Below, piece after piece: positions 1 to 10,631 of a stretch of 64,000 nt of DNA. Each line of letters begins with the position of its first letter. Within the stretch, counting starts at the first letter, position 1. The stretch covers positions 164,297 through 228,296 of the forward strand of contig JAIWNI010000048.1 of assembly GCA_025331435.1 (NCBI GenBank), read 5' to 3'. The translations under genes and the position numbers were made by a program. The notes beneath the pieces are model-generated. The model did no database searches. It was not told the DNA's origin and worked only from the letters and a program-made list of their open reading frames with translations. The DNA comes from Choanephora cucurbitarum (taxonomy: Eukaryota > Mucoromycota > Mucoromycetes > Mucorales > Choanephoraceae).

Positions 1-794
1 ACGATTATCACGGAAGCGAGGATTTCGTTTGATTCTAGATTCTTCAGCCAATATATCATCGTACTGCGTTTCAAGATAGCCTGCAATTTCTTGAAAGCTA
101 ACTTACATGTCAGAGTCATGTTACTGATTATTGCCTATCGCCTACCTTTTTTCGTTATCAATGTTATCTCCAAAACCAGGTGTATCTACAATTGTTAAGG
201 AGATTCTATAAACGAGGGAGAAAGAAAGGGAGGAAACAAAGAAGAAGATTAGTCGTCTGTTGTCTAGGAGACAAGTAAGGGAACAGCAGGAGAGAATTCT
301 GTCTCCCAATCGCTCTCTTTATATTTGAGAAGGCGGTAATGGAGTCTTTCTCCTTTTTTCCAAAAAAAAAACTATCAAGCTCACCTAACACCATCTTCAT
401 CCAATTCTGTAGATAGACTATTAGAATTGCACAAGATAAAAATAAAGCTGATATACTACTCTACCTACTGATACAGGCTTAATCGCAACACCTTCCTCAA
501 TATGAGCTTCTTCAGGATTGTCACAAACTTTCTTTGGTAAGACATCGGCATCGCAAAGTGTATTGACAAACGTAGTACGACCGGTACCAGATGCACCTAA
601 ATAGGTAGGTTTAGCTTTCCAGCTATCATATCTTTTTTTTTTGTAACTTGCCTACAACCATCAAAGTAAATTGAAATCCTTTCTTTACGTTCTTTCTACG
701 TCCTCCTAATCTCTTTTTTTTAAAGAAAAAATCAATCAAAGGTTAGGTTCTATGCTCCACAGAAAAACCCATAGAAATCATTTACATGAGCCAT
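1..794 (-). CDS. Septin (Cdc11/AspA-like), 5' part, runs off the left edge
   Basis: This is a GTP-binding septin that would polymerise into filaments at the cell cortex and septa. Read right to left, the exons encode the P-loop (GASGTGRTTFVNTLC), the switch motif DTPGFGDNIDN and the conserved ESRIKRNPRFRDNR segment at the window edge. Exons in phase: 786-794 (tentative ATG, M-A-H), 652-712, 465-596, 385-406, 146-205 and 1-97. The intron 597-651 starts with GC rather than GT (GCAAGT...TTTAG), and 385-406 is a 22-nt microexon encoding ELDEDGVR with its flanking codons. The GRTTFVNTLC form of the P-loop suggests the Cdc11/AspA group. That assignment is from family knowledge, and the first exon and its acceptor are the weakest part of the model. 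The 3' half lies outside the window. Confidence 0.88.
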
Positions 795-1109
795 TGTAAA
801 TTCTACAAACAATTAAATTAAAAAAAAAAAAAGAAAGAGAGAAATGAAAGTAACTATGTATCTTTAAATTCGAGTTAAAAAAACAGGAGAAAAAAGGAGG
901 CAAGCATTTACATGAAAGCAAGCAACATTTGTATCATTGCAAATCATTCGACAACTTATTTAGTTGCTCCCTTTAGTATTCTCTCTCTTGCTTCTTTTTA
1001 GTCCCAATTGCTCCTATAATCGAAACGATAGTTTAGATTCGTCAATCTTCATTTGCTCTTTTACTAAAGAAAAAGAAAGAGATACTCTCTTTCTCTCTCT
1101 TTTATTTTT
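795..1109. other. Intergenic, no gene seen
   Basis: AT-rich spacer between the septin start and the stop of the PPR gene. It carries purine/pyrimidine homopolymer tracts, including A12 near 820-832. I see no coding exon or RNA gene. Confidence 0.6.
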
Positions 1110-2240
1110 TTATTGTTTTGGTTTATAATGTTCTAAAGTATTTATACTTGATTCATCAGCAATGCCACTAATTAATCCTTCTTGTACAAGACTTTCTGCC
1201 GTTGATATATCCTTTGATTTTAAGACACATGTGAGATAGTTGTTAAAATCTTCCACAGGCAATTTCAATTCAGGTTGTTTGAGTTTAATTGTATTCCAAA
1301 TCATATTGGCTCTTGTAAAATATTCATGGTCTAAACATACTTTTAGCACGATAGACACACTATCAGCATTGAACATGGTTGGTTCGATGGTATCCCAGAT
1401 TTCTAATGTAGTCGAACCGTCATTGATCGCACTATAAGCTTCCATTAACTGATTCAATAGGCGTATATCAGGATCCAGATAGACATCCATTCGCAACAGT
1501 TTATGTAATCTTTCAAGAACAAAGCCGTCTTTCTGTTCTGTACATGCCTTTAGCATATTCAAATACATATCTGATGTAGGTTGGATCTCCAAACGACGCA
1601 TATCATTAAATAGAGTCAAGGCCGTTAATAAAGAAGGTTGTGAATCGCCTTCGATATTATTCAGAATAGCATCATCTCCATCTTCTACCGTGTATGCATA
1701 TAATGGCTCTGCTTCTGCATCAAACGAATGAAGATTTTCTACTATTGGCATATGAGTCAAAGATTGAATCATGGCACTATAGGTATCTGCATCTAGTCTA
1801 AACTGCTTCGTTTTTGCCAAATCTTTGCTTTCGTAGTCGCGCAGCTCGTAATATATATCCATTGCATCCTCATAAAATCCATCATTAATATAGGCTAGCA
1901 TAAGTTGACTATAGGTCTCTACGTCTGCACGGACAGTAGTTTGAGAACGAAAAATGCTATCGTATAGCTTTTGTGCTTGTGATGACCTCCCTTCCAAAGC
2001 AAGTTCTTTTAGCAAACTGTTGTAGCTCGTAGTCGTCTTTGTTTCTATTCTGTCAAGCACAGGTAGAATGGCATCTCCATGCTTGGTTTCGGGCAAAGCT
2101 GTCAAACAGGAAGCAGGCGAAGAATAGAAAGATCGCGCTCTGTGACTGAACAGAAGAGAAGTGGGCGATGCCAAACTTCTTTGAGGTACTTTATGTCGTC
2201 TTAAACTAGAAATGAGTCCCAAATAGTATCGACTTGCCAT
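1110..2240 (-). CDS. Mitochondrial pentatricopeptide-repeat (PPR) protein
   Basis: Single-exon gene of 376 residues. The N-terminus is rich in Arg, Ser and Leu and poor in acidic residues for about 45 residues (MASRYYLGLISSLRRHK...), as expected for a mitochondrial presequence. Helical-hairpin repeats of the PPR type follow: TTTSYNSLLKELALEGR..A..LYD, ADVETYSQLMLAYINDGFYEDAMDIY, DADTYSAMIQSL, PTSDMYLNMLKAC and DPDIRLLNQLMEAYS. PPR proteins bind organellar RNA one base per repeat, so a role in mitochondrial RNA processing, stability or translation is inferred. The target cannot be named. The ATG sits at the upstream end of the open frame and is followed at once by the presequence, so this start is well supported. 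Confidence 0.85.
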   Translation of the reverse strand: MASRYYLGLISSLRRHKVPQRSLASPTSLLFSHRARSFYSSPASCLTALPETKHGDAILPVLDRIETKTTTSYNSLLKELALEGRSSQAQKLYDSIFRSQTTVRADVETYSQLMLAYINDGFYEDAMDIYYELRDYESKDLAKTKQFRLDADTYSAMIQSLTHMPIVENLHSFDAEAEPLYAYTVEDGDDAILNNIEGDSQPSLLTALTLFNDMRRLEIQPTSDMYLNMLKACTEQKDGFVLERLHKLLRMDVYLDPDIRLLNQLMEAYSAINDGSTTLEIWDTIEPTMFNADSVSIVLKVCLDHEYFTRANMIWNTIKLKQPELKLPVEDFNNYLTCVLKSKDISTAESLVQEGLISGIADESSINTLEHYKPKQ

Positions 2241-2459
2241 CTTTTTCTTATTTAGGAATCGTAATGTAAGAAGAAAAATGTCAAAAGCATAAGAAAAAAT
2301 AAGCGACCCCGGAGGAAGCCTATGTGATATCGGAGTTCAGACAACTTGACATGAATCTACAAGCGGTAGTTTGATGAAAGAAACAAATAGACTTGATGAA
2401 GCGACAGACATTAATAGAGGCAGCCTATTTTAGTCAATGATATTGCGTTTGTTTTAGTA

Positions 2460-3995
2460 TCTGTTAATGCAGAAAAAAGGACATATCTCTTTAGAACATG
2501 AACTCGCAACTATTATTGAACAATTCTGTAATTCTATTGACTCTCAAAAGAGATAGACAGCAGCCAATTCTGCGATTGATTTCGATTGGGACGATATTAG
2601 TGATGATGAGTCATTTCTTTCTGAAGGCGACGAAGAGCTTACTAAAGCAGACGCCATTGATTATACTGGATCTTCACGCAAAGTGCAAGAGGAGTTGAGC
2701 AAAGTCTCTTTTGAAGGCACCAAATTCAATAGCCTCGAAGAACTTCACGAGAAGGCTCAAGAATTGGGCAATCAATTTAATTGCCTCATCATCACCTTTA
2801 AAAGTAGCAAAAAAGCACTACATCACTCTTTAATGCAGACATAAAGGTATCTGATGCAAGGCTAGAAAAAAAGATTTTGAAGATAAAAAAGGAAGAAACT
2901 GATAGTAAAGCTTAAGATATGTTTTGCCATAAAATGCAAGTTCACGAAGGACCTATTCCTTTACCTGCTGCTCATCAACATTGGTGTATCACTTGATACA
3001 ATGAAAGAGATAATATATTCTATATATTGTCAAACAAATACTCAACTGTAGTATCAAATAGTTGCGATAATTACTGACCGTGCTGTTGAGAGTAAAAGAA
3101 AGGCTTCAGAACAACAACAGGCAACTGTTGTTCGTCCCCAAGCTCGACTTCAGAGACTACGCAGTCTAACAAACGAGCCACAATCTCAGCACGAGATGAC
3201 CGGTTTAGATGATGAACTGAAGGCGCTGTTTGAGAAGCATGCTGACAATCGTCAGATTGAGAGTGTTCTTCTTTCTCCTGTAGTCTACAGTACCAAAAGT
3301 AGGCCCAAAAATACCACCAGAGAGAAGATTGGCTTGGTACGCGAGTTGAAGAATTTCGCTCTCAGGCAAACAAGAAAGAGGCAAAGGTAATCAAATGCAT
3401 TCGAAGGAAACGTTTTCAGCAAAAGAACTTAATTGTCTGCTATAACCGAACCCGTTGTTCCCTTGCCTAAAGGATTAAACAACAGTCAAGTGATTGTGCA
3501 TTTTAACCCAAAATCTGATGGAAATTGTGGTTACAGGGCCATCTCTTATGCATCGTATAACGATGAAAGTCTGTTTGAAGTTATCAAGAAATAAGATGCT
3601 CTTTCTAATTGAGACATAAAGATGTGTTTTACAAGTATGTCTTTGGAAGTTCCCCCGATTCCAGCAAAGTTCTCTCAAGCACTTATGGAAGTACTGAGCA
3701 AAGACTAAGCAGCAAAGTTGATGTCTTTACCGCAGACGATTGGCCTCAGTTCCTTGAAATGGTTCAGATAGTATCTGATACCCTCAATAGGTTAATCGTT
3801 TGTCACATACCAAACAATAAAAACACTCTTTTCGTTCCTTACTTCTCCTCTCCTCCAACTGCCTATTCCATTGCATTGCAATAGTGTAACAGTCGTTTTC
3901 ATATTGTACACCTGAAACCTAATCAAGACCAAGGTGGTCACGTACATACCCTGGCCACTCTTTTAGCTGCAAGCGATTCTCTATAATTGATTTCT
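2460..3995 (+). pseudogene. Decayed Mutator-like element with OTU protease domain
   Basis: Open stretches broken by stops and frame changes. 2,590-2,830 encodes an acidic leader (DFDWDDISDDESFLSEGDE) and a FAR1/MULE-like N-terminal motif (FNSLEELHEKAQELGNQFNC). From about 3,070 comes a basic linker (RAVESKRKASEQQQ), then around 3,480-3,600 the catalytic start of an OTU cysteine protease (NPKSDGNCGYRAISYASY). The OTU tail (GGHVHTLATLLAAS) reappears in another frame near 3,930. The DDE transposase core expected between N-terminal and OTU parts is missing, so the copy looks internally deleted and inactive. Assignment rests on motif recognition. I did not find terminal inverted repeats. Confidence 0.6.
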
Positions 3996-4289
3996 TTCTC
4001 CTAGAATAAAATGTTATAACCATTGTGCATCATGCTAAGAGTCTAAAGAAATATTTGCGCAACTTTTTTCTGCACCAAAAGCTATTTTCTCGATTCAAGT
4101 TATCAAAAATGTTATATCTTTATTGGTTGAAATAGACGGATATCAGTCTAGAAATAGAATGTTCGTGCGCAATGTTGGTGCATGATACTCTACTCAGAAA
4201 AAAGTTGGATGGGTAAATCCAGATTATCTGCTAAATACGCATGTATTGTATAAACAAAAAACTTTCGATTAACTATAGACGTGGATATA

Positions 4290-4497
4290 TTATTGCGTTT
4301 GAGTAGTTTTATCGTCCTTCTTTGCGGCTTCCATGGATGCTTTCAAAGCCTTTAGCTGTTCGGCTTCCTATAATAGATATATATTAGACTAAAAAAAAAG
4401 AAAAAGAAAAGCAAGACTATCTGACCTTTTGGCGAATGTACTGGTCTTCAGCAGCCTTCTCTCTTGAGGCAAATAACTTTGAGTCGGAGGGGTTCAT
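4290..4497 (-). CDS. IF1-like ATPase-inhibitor microprotein (49 aa)
   Basis: Two-exon gene: 4426-4497 (24 codons), intron 4368-4425 and 4290-4367, in phase. The product reads MNPSDSKLFASREKAAEDQY then IRQKEAEQLKALKASMEAAK, with a short Lys/Thr/Gln tail. The middle resembles the minimal inhibitory region of mitochondrial F1-ATPase inhibitor IF1, where a REKAAEDxY motif is followed by a KE-rich helix containing EQL.AL. IF1 normally blocks ATP hydrolysis by F1 when the membrane potential falls. There is no obvious mitochondrial presequence, and the C-terminal coiled coil is shorter than usual. The intron starts with GTCAGA, a weak donor, and ends TATTATAG. It could be an IF1 paralogue or another small coiled-coil protein. 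A downstream ATG-free intron and good codon content support a real gene. Confidence 0.6.
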
Positions 4498-4628
4498 ATC
4501 AATAAGTGAGAAAATAAAAGCAATGAAAAATTAGTCAAGAGGAAATCATCTTTATATTATAAAAGGTTTTCGATGACGTATAACACAATAGAGTAGATTT
4601 TGAGTCAGTCGGAATATATAGAAAAATT

Positions 4629-4898
4629 ATGCGGGTGGAACAGATTGATCAGCTATTTTCTTGTAAGCTCTGTAGATTGTTAGAGCATTAGCCAAAATCG
4701 ATTCGCAGCATCAATGAAAAGATTTTCTGATTCCTATTATTCTGTGGGTAAGCCTGATTTTGCCAGTACGAGATTGAGAGGATTGTTGTTTTCAAAATCT
4801 GGGATGACTAACTACTAACTCTTTATCCTCAAGCTTATTTAGCCTGGTTGATTCGCACACCAGAACTTGCCTGTCCTTTGAGAAGGAAATATCATTGA
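4629..4898 (+). CDS. Unrecognised 45-residue spliced microprotein
   Basis: I do not recognise this gene. A phase-consistent three-exon model fits: 4629-4662, 4709-4747 and 4834-4898. Intron 2 (GTAAGC...CTCAAG) has a perfect TACTAAC branch site about 20 nt before its acceptor, which is the main reason to believe in transcription. Intron 1 is 46 nt (GTAAGC...CGCAG). The peptide begins MRVEQIDQLFSSSMKRF and ends with a hydrophobic-then-basic stretch, AYLAWLIRTPELACPLRRKY plus His. No domain is evident. It lies between the IF1-like gene and the CHCHD2-like gene, so a mitochondrial role is possible but unproven. A non-coding spliced RNA is the main alternative. Confidence 0.4.
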
Positions 4899-5392
4899 AT
4901 GAAACGGATTTTTTTAATATCAAGAAAGCTACCATAGTATATCTCCTTCTGTTAGGACATATTCAAACACTTAGAAAAGGTAATACAAGTGCAATTTGAA
5001 CAATTGATAATAAAAGTTCTTAAACGTTTGTGATTTGGTTGACTGATATAACAAATGGTAGCAGTTCTAGATGAACATAGTTCATTTGCAGTCTGACCAA
5101 TAGATGCCAGAAGCATTTGTTTCCAGAATGATCTTCCTTCTAGCAAGCTAAAACGAACCAATCAGTGATGAGCATAGATACAATTGAAATGAGCCAAAAA
5201 TAGAAACTTGTACGCGTAGCTCAGCTTACGTTTGACGCATAACTTTCCGTCTTGCCCGATGCATTGCGGCCCAATCAGCACTATCACATTGTCCGAATTA
5301 AGTAGCCGACAACAATGATTTTATAAATTCCAACTTCCATTTTTCTGATATCCTTTTACTCTTTTCATACACAATTTATATAGATTTACAAA
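4899..5392. other. Intergenic, upstream region of the CHCHD2-like gene
   Basis: No exon is supported here. Short open frames exist on the minus strand (for example 4952-5161) but show no family resemblance and no splice context. The last 60 bases before 5393 are T-rich and probably include the transcription start of the following gene. Confidence 0.5.
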
Positions 5393-5975
5393 ATGGCTCG
5401 TTCTAGACAGGTAACAAGAAAAGAAACGAAAGAGATACGAGCATAAGTCTAATTGTTGCTTTAATAGACTCGCCGTGCAGGACCTACTCAACAAACTCGT
5501 AGTGCTCACACTATGCCAGCAAGACAAACACCTCCTGCACAGCAACATCAAGTACCTTCGCAACAACATCAAGCACCTCCACAGCAACCTGCCGTAGTTC
5601 AAGGACGTCAACCTGGATTGTTTTCACAAAGTAAAGTATTTTATCTCTGTTGAATGCAGAGTTTGGCTAATTAAATTCTCTTTCTTTCTAGTGGCTTCCA
5701 CAGCTGCTGGTGTCGCAGTCGGTTCTGCAGTCGGTCATTCAATGGCAAATGGTGTTTCTGCCATGTTTGGTGGTAGCAGTTCAGAACCTCAATCACAAGA
5801 GCCTCAGGCACAACAACAGCAGCCTATGACAGCACAAACACAGAACGGTGCTTCATGCGAAGCAGACGCTAGAGCTTTCACACAATGTCTCGAGGCAACT
5901 AACAACGACATGAGTGCATGTAAATGGTACCTCGATGCCTTAAAACAGTGTCAACAAATGGCATCACAATACTAA
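5393..5975 (+). CDS. CHCHD2/CHCHD10/Mix17-type twin-CX9C mitochondrial protein
   Basis: Three exons in phase (5393-5410, 5468-5630, 5692-5975) give 154 residues. An Arg-rich N-terminus (MARSRQTRRAG) leads into a Gln/Pro-rich segment, then a Gly/Ala-rich hydrophobic stretch (MASTAAGVAVGSAVGHSMAN, about residues 61-80), then a C-terminal CHCH domain. The two CX9C motifs are CEADARAFTQC and CKWYLDALKQC, which form the disulfide-bonded hairpin oxidised by Mia40 in the intermembrane space. Family members support respiratory-chain and cristae function. The first exon encodes only six residues. The ATG follows an A-rich leader (ACAAAATGG). Confidence 0.9.
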
Positions 5976-6051
5976 ATATGTATAATAAACTACATATCCC
6001 TTTTTATTGATTATTCTTACTCAGTGTAATGCGCTTGCTTTTTGTTTCTTT

Positions 6052-7576
6052 TTATCTACGCTCAAATTCAAAATCAAGTTCAAATTGAACATAAGGTCGA
6101 TAATTGCTATCATTAACAGATTGCAAATCATGATCCAAAATTTCTTCTTGACCTTCACTCTTATTGGCTTGACCATGAATACCACCTAAACGACCGTACT
6201 GAGCAACAAGTGTTTCATCTACCTTCTTTTCAAACTTTGGCTTTGGCAAGATAGTAACCGAAGCAAAGTCGGGAGGTAGACCGTAACGAAGTACTGATTC
6301 GACAAAGACACGTAGTGCTTTTAAGTGCAACCAAGCAGCAAATGTCTCTCCAAAGTTAGTCTTTGCCAAACGCAATAATTCAGCTTGTTGTTCACGCTCA
6401 GTAGCAACAGCTTCTTCCAATTCACGCTTTTGTGTCTGTAAAGCGTCTTCATCGTAGGTGAAGTCACGAGGAATGAACTTTTCTTCTCTTGCCTTGTGAG
6501 CAAATTCATCAGCTATTCTTTGGAATACAGTGACAGTGAACAATCCGAACTCATCGTCTTCGTCAATCTTGCTATGGCTAATATTAGTTGCCAATCTTTT
6601 TTTTTTTGCCTCTCTCGCCGTGATCTCATACTACTTACACAGAGGAACGAGGCACAACCATATCTGTCAATGTTTCGTATTTGTTGTTCCAATGCTTGTA
6701 GAGTGACTTGGGCACAGCAATAATCAAAGTAGTCAAGAACTCAGAGTTCAATACACAGTGTTGTTTCTTGACAATACCATTCAAGCTACGAACAGACAAG
6801 TTTCCACTTTGAAGATGATTTAATTTTTTGTTGTTGCTGATTGTTAAGACGATTGTATATAATTACACTTACGTTTGCTTACGTTGTAAAGTCATCAAAG
6901 CATTCTTATTTTGGGTATACATGTTTAGCTTGTTCTTCATCACATTATCAATAGCTGTAACTTCCTGCAAAATAAAAGTAGAGGAGAGGGGAGTTCGAGA
7001 TTAAGGGGGATTTCGCTTGATTTTGTTTCATGTTTTTTTTTTCAGAAAAATATATACCTGACTCAAAGTCTGAGTGGTTTCTTGTAAAGACTTATCGGTA
7101 CGATACTTCATTGTATTCCAAGAAAAAGTGGAAATGTATTGATCGATTGGCTCTATCAAAGGAAAAAAAACACGCGTATTTTCTCTTGTTAGTTTCCCTT
7201 TTCCAAATATTCAAATGAACTCTTCGCTATCACATACTATCGTTGACCAACAAATGGTCCTGAAGGTTTGCTTCTTGTCCTTTCAACAAGTTGTTCAAGG
7301 TATCAGCAAGCTTATTAGTAGACTGTTCGAATACTGTGTCATGCTTTACGAGATCGTCAGACAAAACAACTAAGGCGTCCAAGGTACCAATCTACCAGAA
7401 AAGAAACTGACGTTTAACTTCTATTCGTCATCATAAGCGTAACAGAGCTCTCTTACCTTGAATTCAGGAATGTTGTATTGGTAGGTTTGAGCATATTCAG
7501 AAAGCTTTCCTTTGATATTGAGAAAAGTATTTTGCTTGTTTCCTAAAGCAGGAACCGAGACAAAGGTGTATTTCAT
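6052..7576 (-). CDS. VMA5: V-type H+-ATPase subunit C
   Basis: Subunit C of the peripheral V1 sector, which clamps the stator stalks and controls reversible V1-Vo assembly at the vacuolar membrane. Six exons in phase: 7457-7576, 7238-7391, 7058-7152, 6873-6964, 6639-6806 and 6052-6595, giving 390 residues, the usual length. It starts MKYTFVSVPALGNKQNTF. Diagnostic stretches are NDKPIDQYISTFSWNTMKYR, GNLSVRSLNGIVKK, VPKSLYKHWNNKYETLTDMVVPRSS and, near the C-terminus, FAAWLHLKALRVFVESVLRYGLP. The close match to family signatures throughout leaves little doubt. Confidence 0.95.
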
Positions 7577-7860
7577 ATTCAACAAGCTTAGTTATAACCA
7601 AAAGAAAAAAAAGAAAGAAAGTAAAAAGAAAGGGAAGCAAGTCGAAACCCACACATAATTGTAACCTGAGCGGGGATTATTTGAAATGCATTCATGTAAG
7701 AGTGAAAAAAAAAAAGCCAGCTATCTCATGAAACAAATACCTTTCTTTTAATTCATTTGCTAATGCACTTCTTCTATTGTTATCAAAACCATAAAGCAAC
7801 TGATTGTTATGAAAAAGAGAACATATATGTAATTCTAGGCTTTAAACAGTTCCCATTTTA

Positions 7861-10631
7861 TTATTTTTTGCCTAACAGCATTGCACGAAAATCGTCATTA
7901 CTCTTGCTTGTTTCCGGCTCTTCCTTCTTGTCAGACTCTGTCATTAATTTGTCGGCATCACTGCGATTGACAGATCGCTGGCCCAATTTCAATGCCTTGC
8001 CTCTTCGAATGGCTGTGTGAGGTCTAGCTGAACGAGGTCTAGGCATGAATGCCGCTGTAGATTTAGGCTTATCTTGCTTAACTTCCTCCTGTTCTTCTTT
8101 AGGTCCTGATTTCACCTTCTTTGCTTCTTGCTCGTTCTCTGCAGAAAGTTTTCTCTTTAAGGGATTTGGCTCTTTTGGAGCTACTTCAGCAGAGATATCT
8201 TCTTTTGTGGATTCATCATCAGCTGCAAAAACAGGCTCTTCTTTCTCCACAGGCTTCTGATGGCGTTGGCTTTGTAAGGCTTTCTGGATTGGTGCCTTAA
8301 AATCACTTTGGTTTTTCTTTTCTTTTGCTCTTTGCTTTTGAGCAATTCGATGTTGACTCTTCTTTTTCTATAGTTTGTCTGAGAGTTAGTTGACAAGAGA
8401 AAAATGCTTTGATAGCTGTCTTACTCTATCCATTATCTTCTTTTCCTTGCTCTTTTCTTCTTTCTCTTGAGTATATTGTGACTGCCATTGTCGAGAGAGT
8501 TGCTTGGTCTTTCGATTGATACGTACAAGAGATTCTTCAAATGATGCTAATGTACCAACTTCATGTTCAATTGTATTCCAAACATCGATCAGACGAGCTG
8601 GATTGTCAATCTTTTTTTGTATGGCTTGCTTGAATAATGTTGCACAGCGCTCATAGTTTTCTTGATCTCTATATTTTTTTGTGTCTATCAGAAAAATAGA
8701 AGGAAAAAAATACTATTTCTGATTTTCTAGTTTACCGTTCAAACAGGATCAATTGAATCCATGCTTCTGTGTTTAATCCTTGTCTTTCAACAACATCTTC
8801 CCATAATTCTCTTGCCTTCTCTGCGTCATCAAATCGCTTAAGTGAGATATAAGCATAGTATTTTTCGATACGGTAATAGGGATCACCCGATTCGGGAAAT
8901 GCTAGCCATAAGTCAATATCAATTCTTTTTTTTTTTTGAATACTTCGTTTGTTCTACCTTCTGCTATGTATTCTAAACTCTCCTCAAACGCTACTTTCAA
9001 ATCCATAACTGCATCTTCGTCCACTAATGACAAATGTTTTCCAAAAGGAAAGAATAAGTCATGGATTGCTAATGGAATCTGCCTTACTTACAATCTTCCC
9101 AGTCAATTCGTCTTCTTGCATGATCGCATTTGGCTAACAACACAGTAACAAGGTCTTCTATACTTGACAAAATTGGTTTTGAGGCTAAAGCTCGATCAAA
9201 AATGTCTAACAGATAGTGTAAGCGAAACAAAGCTCTAGGTTTCATGACCAGCTGCTTAACATACTTTGTACTTGCTCAACTGATTTCTGGCCAGATTCAA
9301 AGGCTCTAGCTAAATGGGCCCATAATGCGCCAGACCAAGGACAGTTGCGTACAGCTCTCTTACAAGTTGTTTCTAGATAAGCTTGTATTCTAGCACGTTC
9401 AATCTTGATTGTAATGGTGTTATTACCCTGTTTACACAAATGAATTATAAAGCAAATTTACCAAGAACAGAATGTAGTCGTCCCATAAACTAGGATCAGT
9501 GCAATAGTAAATGATGGCTCGCTCATACAACGATCGAACGTGATTTAGCGCAAACATGTTTTTCGTTGTCAGTTCATATTCTATATATTGATAAAATGTA
9601 TCGAGTGCGTAGCCAGTGGATGTCAATTGAAGTTCGTAGTAGTCTCGCTCTTCGGCTGCTGCTTTCGTCTTGGCATAGATTTTGTTAGCCTCTAACATAC
9701 TCTCTTCATAGTTGGTATTGCTGTACTGAGTGACAAATTGAGAATAGCTATTGAATGTATCTTCACAGTCAATATGAAGAACAGCCAGTCTATCCAAATA
9801 CATCTTTTTAGTACGGCTCAACTGATATTCATCTTCATTGAATCGTCCCAGGATAGCCAATTCAAATTCTGAATAAAGCTTCCAAATTTCTTGGCTTTGC
9901 TTCACATGGTTAGACGAGGCTCTGACTGCCTTTAGTAAATCCTGACGAGTATGATCTATCCAATCCTCTACTGATTCATCCAGTGTGGTGATGTTGTCTG
10001 TAAAATCTTTGTAGAAGTTTTCGAGTATATATTCTGTATAATCTTTCCAAATAGCAATAGCTGTTTTCGATAAAGGGAAGAGAAAGAGAGAGGGAGTAAG
10101 AGAATGTCACGAAGTATTTATCATTCTATTCACTAAGTGCTTACACACATAATCCTCTTGAGCTAAATCATATAGTTGAAACAACTTCTTTTTTCCTTCA
10201 GCTGTATCTGATTCTTTTTTTGCATCTTGAATCCATTCGAGCCATAGAGCTATAATAGAGTAAACAACAATGATCAATGTCAACTGTCTGACTATAGGGT
10301 CTATGGTCTACCTTCACTCATAGGGTAGATGGCATGCATATTAATTCGGGCTTGTTCGAGTTGGTCATAAAGCTCTGCTCGTCTCAAGAGTTGGATCAAT
10401 CGAACGTGTAAGTCATATTGTGTGTTATCTTCGTCTAGCTAAAGTAAACATTTTGTGTCAACAATGTATATGATTGGTCTTTCTATCGATAAGAACCTTT
10501 TCTATGACATCAGGGATAGCTTCAAGTGCATTAAGTGTGTCATTTGCTTCATCAATAGGCTCATCTTTAACAATGTCGTCTACTTGTTGCTCTGTTGTAT
10601 CAGAAACAATCTTGTCGCTTACTTGATCCAT
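7861..10631 (-). CDS. SART3-type HAT-repeat splicing factor, apparently without RRMs
   Basis: Multi-exon gene starting MDQVSDKIVSDTTEQQVDD, with an acidic leader and then HAT (half-a-TPR) repeats. Clear matches to SART3 are LHVRLIQLLRRAELYDQLEQ, EIWKLYSEFELAILGRFNED, YTKSAAAEERDYYELQL-like helices and CPWSGALWAHLARAFESGQK. The C-terminal exon (7861-8250 and upstream) is Lys/Glu-rich and ends with two short conserved elements, AFMPRPRSARPHT and SNDDFRAMLLGKK, resembling the LSm-contacting tail of SART3. SART3/Prp24 proteins re-anneal U4 and U6 snRNAs during spliceosome recycling. Between the HAT region and the tail I find only basic coiled sequence (IAQKQRAKEKKNQSDFKAPI), with no RNP1/RNP2 motifs, so the two RRMs of animal SART3 seem absent. 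Internal exon borders were not all resolved. Confidence 0.8.
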
